Source of the DNA: Phocoenobacter uteri
GTDB taxonomy: Bacteria > Pseudomonadota > Gammaproteobacteria > Enterobacterales > Pasteurellaceae
NCBI RefSeq assembly: GCF_900454895.1
Contig: NZ_UGTA01000001.1
Location: forward strand, 682,001-746,000
Reading direction: 5' to 3'
DNA length: 64,000 nucleotides
The position numbers were made by a program, and so were the translations under genes. A model generated the notes under the pieces. That model was not told the DNA's origin. It saw only the letters and a list, made by a program, of their open reading frames with translations, and did no database searches. Positions 54,142 to 64,000 of this stretch are shown here, one piece after another. Numbering within the stretch: the stretch's first letter is position 1; each line of letters begins with the position of its first letter.

Positions 54142-55047
54142 ATGGATGAATTAAAAGCAATTAAATATTTCAACAAAGTCGCTGAAACGGGGAGTTTTTC
54201 TCAATCGGCTGATTTCTTTGGCGTGCCTGCCTCTTCTCTTTCTCGCCGGATTGCTGATTTAGAGAAGAAATTACAAGCAACATTGCTACAACGAACAACT
54301 CGAAGTGTGCATTTAACAGAAATTGGTAAAACTTATTACCAACATACCCAAGCGGTGCTATCTCAATTAAACTTAGCAAGTGACGTTGTCACGAATTATC
54401 AGAAGCAACCACAGGGCGAATTACGTATTAGCAGTATGACTATTTTTGGTGAACTCTTTTTATTGCCATTATTAGAGAAATTTAAACAGCAGTACCCTGA
54501 TATCGTATTAAATATTTATTTAAGTGATGAATTATCAGATTTGAATGAAAACGATGTTGATATTGCAATTCGTGGGGGCTATGTGCCAAATGAACGCATT
54601 ATTGCTAAAAAAATAAGTAGCAATGAATTTGTTGCAATGGCTTCGCCAGAATATCTAGCACAATATGGCATTCCAAAAACTGCCCTAGCATTGAAAAATC
54701 ATCAAGGCATTTATTATCGTACGCCACAAGGTGTGACACCTTGGCTTACCCAAATTGATGGGCAATGGCACAATGTCTCCGCCCCTGCGGTAACAATTAG
54801 CAATAATTACAATTGGTTATTGGATAATTTATTAACAGGAAAAGGGATCGGATTTTTACCTCAATGGACGGTACAAAACTATTTAGACACAGGAGAATTA
54901 CAAATTTTAGATATCAATCCTAAAGTGACTATTTCCACGCAAGGCGAGCTGGGTGTCTATCTGCTCTACCAAAAACATCATTATCAAATTCCTAAAATTA
55001 AAGTGGCGGTTGATTTTCTATTAAGCCATTTAAAATTCAGTGAATAA
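54142..55047 (+). CDS. LysR-family transcriptional regulator
   Basis: 301 aa. N-terminal winged HTH (YFNKVAETGSFSQSADFFGV, SSLSRRIADLEKKL, LLQRTTRSVHLTEIG) and a periplasmic-binding-like effector domain (GELRISSMTIFGELFLLPLL onward). Divergent from the aldehyde dehydrogenase gene with a 107-base gap, the usual layout for a LysR regulator and its target. Confidence 0.92.
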   Translation: MDELKAIKYFNKVAETGSFSQSADFFGVPASSLSRRIADLEKKLQATLLQRTTRSVHLTEIGKTYYQHTQAVLSQLNLASDVVTNYQKQPQGELRISSMTIFGELFLLPLLEKFKQQYPDIVLNIYLSDELSDLNENDVDIAIRGGYVPNERIIAKKISSNEFVAMASPEYLAQYGIPKTALALKNHQGIYYRTPQGVTPWLTQIDGQWHNVSAPAVTISNNYNWLLDNLLTGKGIGFLPQWTVQNYLDTGELQILDINPKVTISTQGELGVYLLYQKHHYQIPKIKVAVDFLLSHLKFSE

Positions 55048-55061
55048 ATAGACGATTATCA

Positions 55062-55095
55062 GGTTAATTCAAGCGTGAAGGAGCTTGAATTAACC
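55062..55095. repeat. 13-bp stem hairpin after the LysR gene
   Basis: GGTTAATTCAAGC-GTGAAGGA-GCTTGAATTAACC, perfect, without a T run. The rest of 55048-55426 shows no gene. Confidence 0.75.
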
Positions 55096-55384
55096 CGCGA
55101 TGAAGAACATTTATTACAATGCTTTCGCAGAAGTTCTGAAAAGAGCTAAACAGTAATAATCAATCTCACAGAAATGTCAGATGACTTAAACTAAGTATTT
55201 TCGTTCTTTTCGCTATTTAGGGGTAAAACCGTATAAATCCCTTTATACTCTATTCTGCCCACCAATGCTCTGATGTCTTTTACTTTCTTTGTTTTAATAA
55301 GCTATAACAACACTTAACCATAATTTTAAATAATTATTGATCAAGTCATCTTACAATTTTAGCTAATGCTTATACAAAATATAT

Positions 55385-55390
55385 TATAAT
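55385..55390 (+). promoter_or_regulatory. Likely -10 of the autotransporter gene
   Basis: TATAAT within ATATATTATAATAACC, about 40 bases before the ATG. No clear -35. Confidence 0.4.
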
Positions 55391-55426
55391 AACCTTATTT
55401 ATTTTATGTCTTACTAATAGGATTAA

Positions 55427-58400
55427 ATGATGAAAACAATAAAGTTAAAACCTACCTTTATCGCACTTGTCATCACACAAGTTTTATCTCAACAAGCCTA
55501 TTCATCCGAAGTCAACGCGAATATTCCTTATCAATATTTCCGTGATTTTGCTGAAAACATGGGAGCTTTTAACGTTGGGGCAAGCAATGTGCCTATTTAC
55601 AATAATCAAGGTAAACATATTGGCACAATGCTCAAAAATAATGCACCGATGATTGATTTCTCATCCAATAGTTTAAAAGGAAACGCAACACTTATCGATC
55701 CACAGTATGTTGTGAGCGTTTCTCATAATAGAACCTATTTAACAAAATCTTCTTTTGGAAGCACTGCAAAATTCCACCCAGATAATCCTGAATTTGAATA
55801 CTCTTTCGCTAATCGCCATCATTATTGAGATCCGAGTACAGAGCTTAACAATTACGATTATATGCTTCCTCGCTTAACAAAATTAGTTACAGAGGCAGCA
55901 CCAGCAGAATTACCTGATACAGCTAATGGCAAAACCTATGACTTATCAGATAAAACACGCTTTCCTTTCTTTGTAAGACGTGGTTCTGGGGATCAATATA
56001 GAATTATCTTTAATGAAGATGGTTCTCGTAAAAGAGATTTTGCAGGCGGTATATATAATTACCTTACTGGCGGTGCAATGTTGCCTGAACGTCTTAAAAA
56101 TTTTGACTATGATGATAGAAATGAAAAATATTATGATTTTATTTGGGGATATCAACCATCATTAGCTAAAGAAGATAATGAACAACCTCTTATCACTTTT
56201 GCAATGAATGGCGATAGTGGTTCAGCTATTTATGTTTATGATGCACAAGAGCAAAAATATCTTCTTATCGGTTTATTAGAGGGATATGGTTGGGACAGTT
56301 TTCTAAAACACGCAGGAATTTATGGTGTAAAAACCAAACCTTCATTTAATAAACTTGAACAAAGTCGCTATAAAAATCTTGAAGTTAATAATACAACACC
56401 AAATACAGAATATACCCTTACCGCTAATCCAACCCCTAATCCAGAAAACGGTACCACAACAGCAACATTAACAGGTGGCAATGAAAATAAAACACTTAAC
56501 CTATTTAATTCTGCTCATCGTGCTCAAAGAGGCGATATTTATCGTCAAGACTATAATGATGCGATGAATGTTACTTTCACAGGACAAGATGGTTCACTTG
56601 TTTTAAACAACGACATTGATCAAGATGCTGGCGGTTTATATTTTGATGCTAATTTTAATGTAAGCGGTCGTCCAACGGTTAAAGTCATCAATAGCGATAC
56701 CCTTGATACTGATAAAATTCGCTTTGGTTTTCGAGGTGGTAAGTTGGATCTAAATGGTCACGCACTACAATTTCAGCGTATTCATCATATTGATGATGGT
56801 GCAAATATTGTAAATTCTAACAAAAATCAGACCGCTTCCCTAACCCTTACTGGACAAAACGCCATTTGGTCAGAAGATCCGAATATTCCTAATCTTTCTA
56901 AAAATGGTGAAGGTGCAAGTAAAGCCACCTATTTTGAGGGATATTTAGGTCATAAAGAAATTGCAAAAACGGATAAAAATCACACCGCTAGCAACACAAT
57001 GAATTCGGGTAAAATCAATCTTACTTTTGCACCAGTGGAAAATGCAGATAAAGACAGCGATACGCTCTTTTTAACTGGTGGAGCAAATGCGAATAATTTA
57101 AATGTGAATAAAGGCACGGTTATTCTACAAGGTAGCCCAACACCGCACGCTTATGATGTAGATTATAAACCTGTTGTTTATAACAATAAAACATATACGG
57201 AGAAACGTGAAGTTGTCTATGATGACGATTATCAAAATCCTGCATTTAAATTTGCGAATATAGCGGTTAAAAATGGAGCAAAATTTGCAATAGGACGTAA
57301 TGTAGCAAACCTAACAGCTGATATTACCCTTGAACAGAATGCAACTGCCAATTTAGGCTATACCAAAAATGATAAATCATTTATTGAAAACCGTTATTAT
57401 GGTGGAAGCCGAGATAATACTTCAACCTTTACCCCACAAGGCTTTAACGCAATGCCACAAACTGAAATTCGTGGTAATTTAACTGTGACAGATACCGCAA
57501 AAGTAAAATTTGGTAGCAAAGCCAATTATCAAGGTGCTGTCACTGGGGCTGGTAACATTGAACTGGATCACGGTAGCCAAGTAACCCTTGCAAGCGGTTC
57601 AAATTTCACAGGAAGTATCAAAGAAAATGAAAAACCTGATTTAACTGTCAGTGCATCACTTTATTTTGGTGACGACGCTAAAACTTCGCCATTTTTTGAA
57701 TGGGAACGTCTGAGAACTAACCAACCTAATAATAGCACTGTAACGCTTAACAATTCCCATTTAACATTACAAGATGATGCTCACTGGACGCTAAAAGAAG
57801 ATACAAAAGTGGGCGAGCTAACCTTAAAAGATAAAGGTCGTATTACGCTTAATAATAATTTTGATCGCTCAACAACGGATCATTATCGTACGCTGACCAC
57901 TGAGCGTTTTATTGGTGAAGGCGGACAAATTGATTTCCTAACTGATTTAAGTAGCCAGCAAGGTGATAAAGTACTTGTGAATAAAAATGCCACAGGTCAC
58001 ACTAAATTTAATGTGAGAGATCAAGGGAGAGAGCCACTCAATCAAAATTTAACGCTTTTTGAAGTAAAAGGCGAAAATACCCTTACTGCGACATTAAATA
58101 CTGAGGGCTATGTTGATTTAGGCGCATATCGTTATCACTTAAATAAAAATGATAAAAATTATGTGCTGTCAGCAACAAAACAAGAAAATAATACAAAGAT
58201 TGATAAAGATAAGTCTAAAAAATACAAAACCAACTGGCATAAGGCGGGGGTATTTGCGAAAACTGTCAATAATTTCTCAGACTTACCAAAAGACGCACAG
58301 GCAAAACGTGATATCGAGGCTCAAAAACAGGCTAAGCACAAAAAAGCAAAAGCGAATTGGAAAAAAGCGATTTCAAAAGAAATTGCGGTTAATAAAGCAA

Positions 58401-59731
58401 AAGATATTCTCTTAGACTTACCAAAAGATGCACAAGCAAAACGTGATGCCGAAGCTCAAAAACAGGCTAAGCACGAAAAAGCAAAAGCAAATTGGCAAAG
58501 AGTGATTTCAAAAGAAATTGCTGTTAATAAAGCAAAAGATATTCTCTTAGACTTACCAAAAGATGCACAGGCAAAACGTGATGCCGATGCTCAAAAACAG
58601 GCTAAGTACGAAAAAGCAAAAGCAAATTGGCAAAAAGCGATTTCAAAAGGAATTGCTGTTGATAAAGCAAAAGAGACTCTCTTAGGATTATTCAAAGATA
58701 CACAAGCAAAACGTAAAGCTAAAGAGACGATTGTAACGTCAAAACCTGCTAAACCATCTACACATAAAAATGAAAGTAAGCAACAATCTGCAACGACATC
58801 AAAAACTGACGTGGTAAAACCACCTAAAAAAGACGTTGTAGAAACACCGAAAACCCCAACGGTTAAGGTCTCACAAAAAGATCAAATCAGTAAATATACT
58901 AATGCTGGGATTTCATCAATGCAATCTGGCTTAAATGCATTGTTAATCGCTGATAATAATGATGTATGGAATATGCCGCTTTATGCTAGTGCGGGGCATT
59001 CTAGTCATTTCACTAAGCATAAGAGCGAAGACTATCGTGATTTTAGCAATGATGTAGCAAATCAGCATTTAACAGCTCTTTATAATTCAGATGGATTAAC
59101 ACTGGGCGGACAATTGAATGTGAATGTAGCAAAAAGCACGTTTGATGACCATATCAAAGGTTCAAATACGCATACCAGAGCAACGTTATTTGCACAAAAA
59201 GAGTTTGATTCTGGGTTAAGAGTTGGTGCAAATGCAGGTGTCACTTTTGCCAAGAATAGTATTGACGGTACAACAAATACCGCTGTTATTCCAAAAGTTG
59301 GTATGACTGTTGGGCAACATTTTGATGTTGGGAATAATTGGTTTGTTGATCTCAGCGGTGCGGGACATTACCATCAACTTCCAGCACAATCTATGACTTA
59401 TAAAGGTGCAAAAATCAGCAATGAGCATACCGGTTTATTTGGCTATAATGTTAAAAGTGCGATGGGTTATGGCATAAAACAGCCACAAATGGATTTAAAC
59501 GGTTCAATTTTTGCTGAATATGCTGGTTTTGCAAATTCTCCAAAAATTTATGTAAATAAAGAACAAAATCCAACCGCTTTCAGCAGTGATTTTGCACCTC
59601 AAGCACGTTTTGGATTAAATGGAAATGTAAAATTTGGTGCAATGAATCTATCACTTACAGGGGGAATATCTACAGGTAGTAGTATTGGGGTATCGCCTTT
59701 TGCTGGAGTAGATTTTGGGTATAAATGGTAA
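55427..59731 (+). pseudogene. IgA-protease-like (S6) autotransporter with one in-frame TGA
   Basis: One 1434-codon frame interrupted only by TGA at codon 134 (55826-55828); the frame resumes unchanged (DPSTELNNYDYMLPRLTKLV). Signal peptide MMKTIKLKPTFIALVITQVL. Catalytic triad in place: His100 (VVSVSHNRT), Asp144 (NNYDYML), Ser264 (MNGDSGSA). A long beta-helix passenger, a Lys-rich repeat linker (about residues 950-1150) and a C-terminal barrel ending FGYKW follow. The codon was probably TGG (Trp). Without readthrough only a 133-aa stub is made. It should be surface-exposed if functional. Confidence 0.85.
58283..58687 (+). repeat. Three 135-base tandem repeats in the autotransporter linker
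   Basis: Units begin at 58283, 58418 and 58553, with a partial fourth at 58688. Each encodes 45 residues starting LPKDAQAKRD and containing AQKQAKH, KAKANW and a late KAKDILLD. Highly charged, probably helical, and able to gain or lose copies by recombination. Confidence 0.92.
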
Positions 59732-59803
59732 CCTCCTCCCCTAAATATGCCTATGATAATTGTACATTTTAATGTTGATTATCTAAATCATTAACCTAAA
59801 TAC

Positions 59804-59837
59804 AAACAGCTAGCCTTTAAAAGCTAGCTGTTTTTTT
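59804..59837. terminator. Bidirectional terminator
   Basis: AAACAGCTAGC / GCTAGCTGTTT with a T run, between the autotransporter and the convergent DoxX gene. Confidence 0.88.
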
Positions 59838-59838
59838 C

Positions 59839-60237
59839 TTATTTTTTACTGCTCTTCCAACTAAATCCTGAAAGCACTAATAACCCACCAAAAATTGCCA
59901 TATTTTTAATAAAGTTTTGTTGTTCTGCGGGGAAATTCCAAAAGTCGTGTAAATTGATATTGATAAGAATAACCAATCCCGCCAAAATCAAGGCTGAAAA
60001 TGCGGTATAACGGTTAATAATCAGGGCTGAGCCTAATACAATCTGAACAATTCCTGCCGTTGCTAAAAGGAAAGGAATAAAAATCATATTGTGATGTTGC
60101 ATTAAACCAATGTGCATATCCCAAAATGCAAATTTCATAATACCTGGTACAACAAAATATAAGCCAAGTAGCACTCGCCCAACCATCATAGTTACAGGGG
60201 CTAAATTATCCATAAATGTGTTAAATAATTTTTTCAA
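59839..60237 (-). CDS. DoxX-family membrane protein
   Basis: 132 aa with four membrane segments: VGRVLLGLYFVVPGIMKF, FLLATAGIVQIVLGSALI, ALILAGLVILININLHDFW, and MAIFGGLLVLSG. Matches the DoxX/YphA type, often found with redox and stress genes. It lies 8 bases after the nitroreductase gene, in one operon. Confidence 0.88.
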   Translation of the reverse strand: MKKLFNTFMDNLAPVTMMVGRVLLGLYFVVPGIMKFAFWDMHIGLMQHHNMIFIPFLLATAGIVQIVLGSALIINRYTAFSALILAGLVILININLHDFWNFPAEQQNFIKNMAIFGGLLVLSGFSWKSSKK

Positions 60238-60245
60238 AATAAATC

Positions 60246-60899
60246 CTAGAATGTGGTAAAGATATCGTCTAATTCAAAGCGTGATTTTGGTAAATTTGCA
60301 TTAAAATCTGCGTCACTGTGGTAACCAAATGCAACTAAAGTTAAAGGTGTTAACCCTTTTTCTGTTAAATTAAAGGTTTCCGCTAAAATATTGACATCAA
60401 AACCTTCAATCGGCACAGCATCAATACCCATATCTGCAGTTGCTAATAAAAGTTGCCCTAATGCAATATAAACCTGATTCGCTGCCCAAGCTTGCAATTT
60501 CTCAGGATGTTCACTTTGACTTGCTAGAAAACCATCACGCAAGGTTTTGGTCATATTCAAAATATCATCATTTGGAATACGTCCATCAGCCTGCTCTTTC
60601 GCTAATAATTTATCTAAATGTGCTTGATTGATCTCATTTTTAACACATAAAACCATTATGTGAGAGGCATCAAGAATTTTTTGCTCATTAAACGCATAAT
60701 AACCTTGCGTTGCTTGGGTAATCTTCGCTTTGGTTTCTTGATTATCCGTAATCAACACGTGCCAAGGTTGAATATTGATACTTGATGGGCTTAATTGAAA
60801 AATTGTTTTTAATGTATGAATATCATCATCACTGATTTTACGTGTTGTATCAAACACTTTTGCTGAATAACGCTGCTTTGCTGTTTCTAAAATGGACAC
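60246..60899 (-). CDS. NfsB-like NAD(P)H-dependent nitroreductase
   Basis: 217 aa FMN flavoprotein of the nitroreductase family. RYSAKVFDTTRKISDD and SPSSINIQPWHVLI (FMN site) at the N-terminus, YIALGQLLLATADMGIDAVPIEGFD near the C-terminus, close to E. coli NfsB in layout. Reduces quinones or nitro compounds. Middle gene of a three-gene operon. Confidence 0.92.
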   Translation of the reverse strand: MSILETAKQRYSAKVFDTTRKISDDDIHTLKTIFQLSPSSINIQPWHVLITDNQETKAKITQATQGYYAFNEQKILDASHIMVLCVKNEINQAHLDKLLAKEQADGRIPNDDILNMTKTLRDGFLASQSEHPEKLQAWAANQVYIALGQLLLATADMGIDAVPIEGFDVNILAETFNLTEKGLTPLTLVAFGYHSDADFNANLPKSRFELDDIFTTF

Positions 60900-60912
60900 T
60901 ATTTACCTCTTA

Positions 60913-61212
60913 TTAACTATTAAAGAAATCCACTAATTTCTTACGCTCAACATCTGAGTATTCCATATGCCCTACTGGCACTTTACCGTCAATGGCAGTG
61001 ATCACTTGCTCAATCTGCTCACCTTTAAATGCACCACATAATTCAATTAACTGAATACCGCCCGCGACTAATTCTTTAGCCACATCGCACGCTTGTTCCA
61101 TTGAACCTACACCATAAACCGTCATTGCAAAAGCAGGTGAATCTACTTGGGCTGATTGTGGCACTTCAAAACTTGGATCACGCATAATAAACGCATATTT
61201 ACTTAATTTCAT
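60913..61212 (-). CDS. DUF6506-family protein
   Basis: 99 aa, cytosolic. SMEQACDVAKELVAGGIQLIELCGAF, then IDGKVPVGHMEYSDVE fits the DUF6506 family of small alpha/beta proteins. First gene of the operon with the nitroreductase and DoxX genes; RBS AAGGAG. Function unknown. Confidence 0.78.
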   Translation of the reverse strand: MKLSKYAFIMRDPSFEVPQSAQVDSPAFAMTVYGVGSMEQACDVAKELVAGGIQLIELCGAFKGEQIEQVITAIDGKVPVGHMEYSDVERKKLVDFFNS

Positions 61213-61386
61213 ATAAAGCTCCTTAATTTAATTACTATGAAAAATAAAGTTAAAACAACTGACGTAAAAAGTCTCTGCTGTCTAGATGAGCATATTATAT
61301 ATTTTTATTAGTTATGATAAATACAATAAAATGCAAATAACCTTTGCTTTAAAGACAATAAATAAAAACAGTTATTTCATTTTGGA

Positions 61387-61418
61387 ATAAAAAAAGCCGT
61401 TGTTATATACAACGGCTT
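61387..61418 (-). terminator. Terminator of the NhaC-family gene
   Basis: AAAGCCGTTGT-TATAT-ACAACGGCTT with a T run on the minus strand. Confidence 0.9.
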
Positions 61419-61437
61419 AAGAGAAAATTATTTTTAA

Positions 61438-62958
61438 CTAATCATTTTTCTTAAAAATGACAATGGATGTAATAAATGTAAACATAGTGACACCTAAACT
61501 AGCAAGTATCGAATTACTAAATCCTAAAGTTAAATAACCAAGTATTGTAGAAAATGCAACGAGTAAAGCATAAGGTAATTGCGATGTTACATGATCGATA
61601 TGGTTACATCTTGCTCCAGTTGAAGATAAAATGGTTGTATCTGAAATTGGAGAACAATGATCGCCACAAACAGCTCCCGCCATTACAGCAGACAGACAAG
61701 GCAATACAAGCGTTGGATCCGTATTTGCGGCCATTGAAGCTGCAATTGGTAGCATTATACCAAATGTTCCCCAGCTTGTACCTGTTGAAAATGCCATGCC
61801 TGTTGCAAGTACAAATAAAATAGCAGGTAAGAATGCTGCATCAATATTACCTGCAACTAAAGTTGAAAGGTATTTTCCTGTGTGCATATCACCAACTACA
61901 CCGTTGATTGTCCACGCAAAACACAGAATTAAAATTGCTCCCGACATTGATTTTGCACCAATAAAAATAACTTTTGTAAAGTTAATTGCACGGAATTTAC
62001 GATCAATAAGAATACAGATTGTCGCAACACCTAAAGCTAAAAGCCCACCGATAACTAATGAAATACCAACAGTTGTATTTTCAAATGCACCTAAAATACT
62101 AAACTCTTTACCATCACTAATGAGAGCATCATACCCAGTGTAAATCATCATAGCAACTGTACCTAAAATAAGAGCCATAATAGGCAATATTAAATTACGA
62201 ACTTTTCCTTCTTCAATAGAATGCTCTTCTATTTTATCTTCTTGTTCTTGAGCCTTGCGTTCAAATTTTGTCATTGAAGCTAAATCAAATGAAAAATAAG
62301 AGACAACAAACACCATGATAATTGAGAAAATAGCATAAAAGTTCATCGCACTCATCGTCATAAAGGCTTCAATCGGTGAATATTGTGTAATTGAATGCGT
62401 AGCTAATAAACCAGCAACAAGAGTCATAATATATGCTCCCCAACTTGAAATGGGCATTAACACACACATCGGAGCTGCTGTTGAATCTAAAATATACGCA
62501 AGTTTAGCTCGGGAAATTTTAAATTTATCCGTGACAGGGCGAGCAATGGCTCCAACTGCTAAACTATGAAAATAATCATCAATAAAAGTAAAGAAAACAA
62601 GACTAGCAGTCATCAATTTTGCACCACGACGATTTTTAATTTTTGTTTGAGCCCAGTTTGCAAAAGCTTGATTACTACCAGAAATATTCAATAATTCTGT
62701 TAAAACACCCAATATAACAAGAAAGAGTAAAATATTAACGCTATTAGAATTTATTCCATCGTCATAAACCAATGAAATAATACTATTTTTAATATAAATA
62801 AGGGTATTTAATATGTCTGCATTATTTAGCATAATAGCGCCAACAATAATACCTATACTTAACGATAAAATAACTCTACGCGTAAAAATAGCAAGTAATA
62901 GTGCTATTAAAGGTGGAACTAACGACCACATAGAATTTGAATAATCAATGAAACTCAT
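61438..62958 (-). CDS. NhaC-family antiporter, probable lysine transporter (LysW type)
   Basis: 506 aa from MSFIDYSNSMWSLVPP, preceded by GGAGGTTTT; a frame 12 codons longer has no RBS. About 12 membrane segments, with NhaC-superfamily motifs FFTFIDDYFHSLAVGA, PMCVLMPISSWGAYI, and CGDHCSPISDTTILSSTGA. By family it would be called a Na+/H+ antiporter, but the lysine riboswitch upstream points to lysine uptake, as proposed for H. influenzae LysW. Confidence 0.88.
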   Translation of the reverse strand: MSFIDYSNSMWSLVPPLIALLLAIFTRRVILSLSIGIIVGAIMLNNADILNTLIYIKNSIISLVYDDGINSNSVNILLFLVILGVLTELLNISGSNQAFANWAQTKIKNRRGAKLMTASLVFFTFIDDYFHSLAVGAIARPVTDKFKISRAKLAYILDSTAAPMCVLMPISSWGAYIMTLVAGLLATHSITQYSPIEAFMTMSAMNFYAIFSIIMVFVVSYFSFDLASMTKFERKAQEQEDKIEEHSIEEGKVRNLILPIMALILGTVAMMIYTGYDALISDGKEFSILGAFENTTVGISLVIGGLLALGVATICILIDRKFRAINFTKVIFIGAKSMSGAILILCFAWTINGVVGDMHTGKYLSTLVAGNIDAAFLPAILFVLATGMAFSTGTSWGTFGIMLPIAASMAANTDPTLVLPCLSAVMAGAVCGDHCSPISDTTILSSTGARCNHIDHVTSQLPYALLVAFSTILGYLTLGFSNSILASLGVTMFTFITSIVIFKKND

Positions 62959-63071
62959 AAAACCTCCAATTGTGTTTATAAAAATAAATATCAAACAAAA
63001 ATAAAGGCGAGTTCTACTAGAAATGAAATTTGATTAACATAGAAAAGATTAGTGATAATCCATTATATTTT

Positions 63072-63257
63072 AATCCATCACAGTAGCCCTCCATCATCTA
63101 TAAAATTAATATTATTGATGATGACAGTGTTATTCCTTTCGGATATAACCCCAACCAGTCAAGCCGACACTTAAACTGATTTCGGCGAATCTCCCTTTTT
63201 TCTATCTTCAACGTTATCCACTCGAATAGAATACTCTTGATTTTCGCACCTCTACAA
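63072..63257 (-). promoter_or_regulatory. Lysine riboswitch (L box)
   Basis: On the minus strand the consensus landmarks appear in order: GTAGAGGTGCG, TCAAGAGTA, GGGAGATTCGCCGAAA, GTCGGCTTGACTGG, TATATCCGAAAGGAATA, CTGTCATC, and GATGGAGGGCTACTGTG. The aptamer ends about 115 bases before the transporter start. No strong terminator is obvious in between, so the output mechanism is unclear. Confidence 0.93.
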
Positions 63258-63410
63258 TTTGCAGGATGAGATAAGACTACATTAAAAAATTTATTTTGCC
63301 AATAAAAAATTACATTTTTATTTAATTTTTTTAATAAATTACAAGAATTTTATTTGTAATATCTAAAACATTAGTTAAAATATAAACAATTTTAATTGTT
63401 TGGGGGCTAT

Positions 63411-63821
63411 ATGGCAGAACTATTTAAAATACTTACAAATATTCGCTCGTTAAGAAAAATGGCAAATGAATATTCTTTACCAGAACTTGAATTAGCCTTA
63501 AAAAAATTAACACAGGTTGTCGAAGAAAGAAAATGCGATGTAAAAAAACGTGAGACAGCTCACAAAAAATATCTTGAGAATTTAAGTAAATATAAAAAGA
63601 TGTTGCAAGAAGACGGATTGACGCCTGAAGAACTCGCTTCATTTTTAAATTCAGCCAAGACTGGCATTAAACCGCGTAAAAAAATAAAACCACGCCCTGC
63701 AAAATATAAATATATTGATGAATTTGGTAATGAAAAAACGTGGACAGGTCAAGGGCGAACACCAAAAATAATACAAAAAGCATTAAATAATGGTTGCTTA
63801 TTAACTGAGTTTGAAATTTAA
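63411..63821 (+). CDS. hns: H-NS-family nucleoid protein
   Basis: 136 aa from MAELFKILTNIRSLRKMA, preceded by GGGGG; an ATG five codons upstream lacks an RBS. N-terminal oligomerisation coil to about residue 80, a basic linker (KPRKKIKPRPAKYKY) and the DNA-binding end with TWTGQGRTPKIIQKAL, the conserved H-NS AT-hook-like loop. It silences AT-rich and foreign DNA, of which this window has much. Confidence 0.93.
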   Translation: MAELFKILTNIRSLRKMANEYSLPELELALKKLTQVVEERKCDVKKRETAHKKYLENLSKYKKMLQEDGLTPEELASFLNSAKTGIKPRKKIKPRPAKYKYIDEFGNEKTWTGQGRTPKIIQKALNNGCLLTEFEI

Positions 63822-63837
63822 CGATACTATGAAGAAC

Positions 63838-63870
63838 ATCCCTCTATTCATTCGAACTGAGGGATTTCTT
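63838..63870. terminator. Bidirectional terminator after hns
   Basis: ATCCCTC / GAGGGAT with a T-rich flank, between hns and the convergent partial gene. Confidence 0.8.
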
Positions 63871-64000
63871 TTAATCCAACATATCTGCCAATAAAAACTG
63901 CAATACACTATCCATTCTTAAATGAGGTATTACTTCATCAAATTCCAAGTGTTTTGGTTCAAACTGCTCAAATTCAAAATGATTATGATCCCAAAAATCA
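63871..64000 (-). CDS. Partial gene at the right edge, unknown
   Basis: The C-terminal 42 codons of a minus-strand frame, ending PHLRMDSVLQFLLADMLD and TAA. Acidic and aromatic (DFWDHNHFEFEQF). The rest lies outside the window. No family assigned. Confidence 0.6.
   Translation of the reverse strand, partial: DFWDHNHFEFEQFEPKHLEFDEVIPHLRMDSVLQFLLADMLD

Noticed and set aside
58149..58415. 88-aa ORF inside the autotransporter in another frame
   Set aside because: Product of the Lys-rich repeat composition read out of frame.

Overview
The window comes from a Pasteurellaceae chromosome. It is AT-rich, and many intergenic gaps carry the uptake-signal core ACAAGCGGT/AAGCGGTCA next to AAATTTGCAAA. 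That is the 'Apl-type' DNA uptake sequence of the Actinobacillus/Mannheimia branch, not the Haemophilus influenzae AAGTGCGGT type. Gene content (comEC, hugZ, sspAB, glpX, zapB, secG-tRNA-Leu, a lysine-riboswitch transporter, an IgA-protease-like autotransporter) fits this family. A 28-bp dif site at 36444-36471 places the window at the replication terminus. No species is claimed.

Layout. 1-8.8 kb: a small secreted-type protein, sucAB (minus), then comEC, serC and a small membrane protein (plus). 8.8-16 kb: azlCD, dapB, ybaK, a gabD-type dehydrogenase, hugZ and sucCD, all plus. 16-20 kb: a three-lipoprotein CsgG/DUF4810/DUF799 operon, a NYN-LOTUS protein and a decayed MFS transporter. 20-30 kb: sdaA-sdaC, glpX, zapB, tdk, tRNA-Leu-secG, gmhB-bcp, a HAD phosphatase and hemW. 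29.6-30.6 kb is a gene-free stretch with two copies of a 164-bp repeat (a third, partial copy lies at 28.3 kb) and a TTTTTA hexamer array. 30.6-35.9 kb is a divergent chaperone-usher operon: subunit, single-domain chaperone, usher and two paralogous secreted proteins, the second one frameshifted.

36-41 kb is the most unusual region. A HigA antitoxin sits beside a truncated higB, followed by dif and two tandem elements resembling filamentous-phage satellites. The first is complete at about 2.7 kb. It has an RstA-like Rep, a gene-V-like ssDNA-binding protein and a small ORF on the minus strand, a divergent ribbon-helix-helix repressor, and at its far end a pair of inverted dif-like sites that fold into a forked hairpin. 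This gene order and attachment structure parallel the RS1 satellite of Vibrio cholerae CTX phage. No coat, adsorption or Zot gene is present. The second element shares the ssDNA-binding and small genes almost exactly, but carries a different (II/X-type) Rep that is frameshifted and truncated.

41-55 kb is mostly housekeeping: a DUF2726 protein, xseA, initiator tRNA-Met, mltA, an ABC-2 exporter, dnaX with an A10 slippage tract, apt, sspAB, truA, ygjV-like, an aldehyde dehydrogenase and a divergent LysR regulator. 55-60 kb holds an S6-family autotransporter interrupted by one in-frame TGA between its catalytic His and Asp codons, with 135-bp tandem repeats in its linker. The window ends with a DoxX/nitroreductase/DUF6506 operon, a lysine-riboswitch-controlled NhaC-family transporter, hns and a partial gene.
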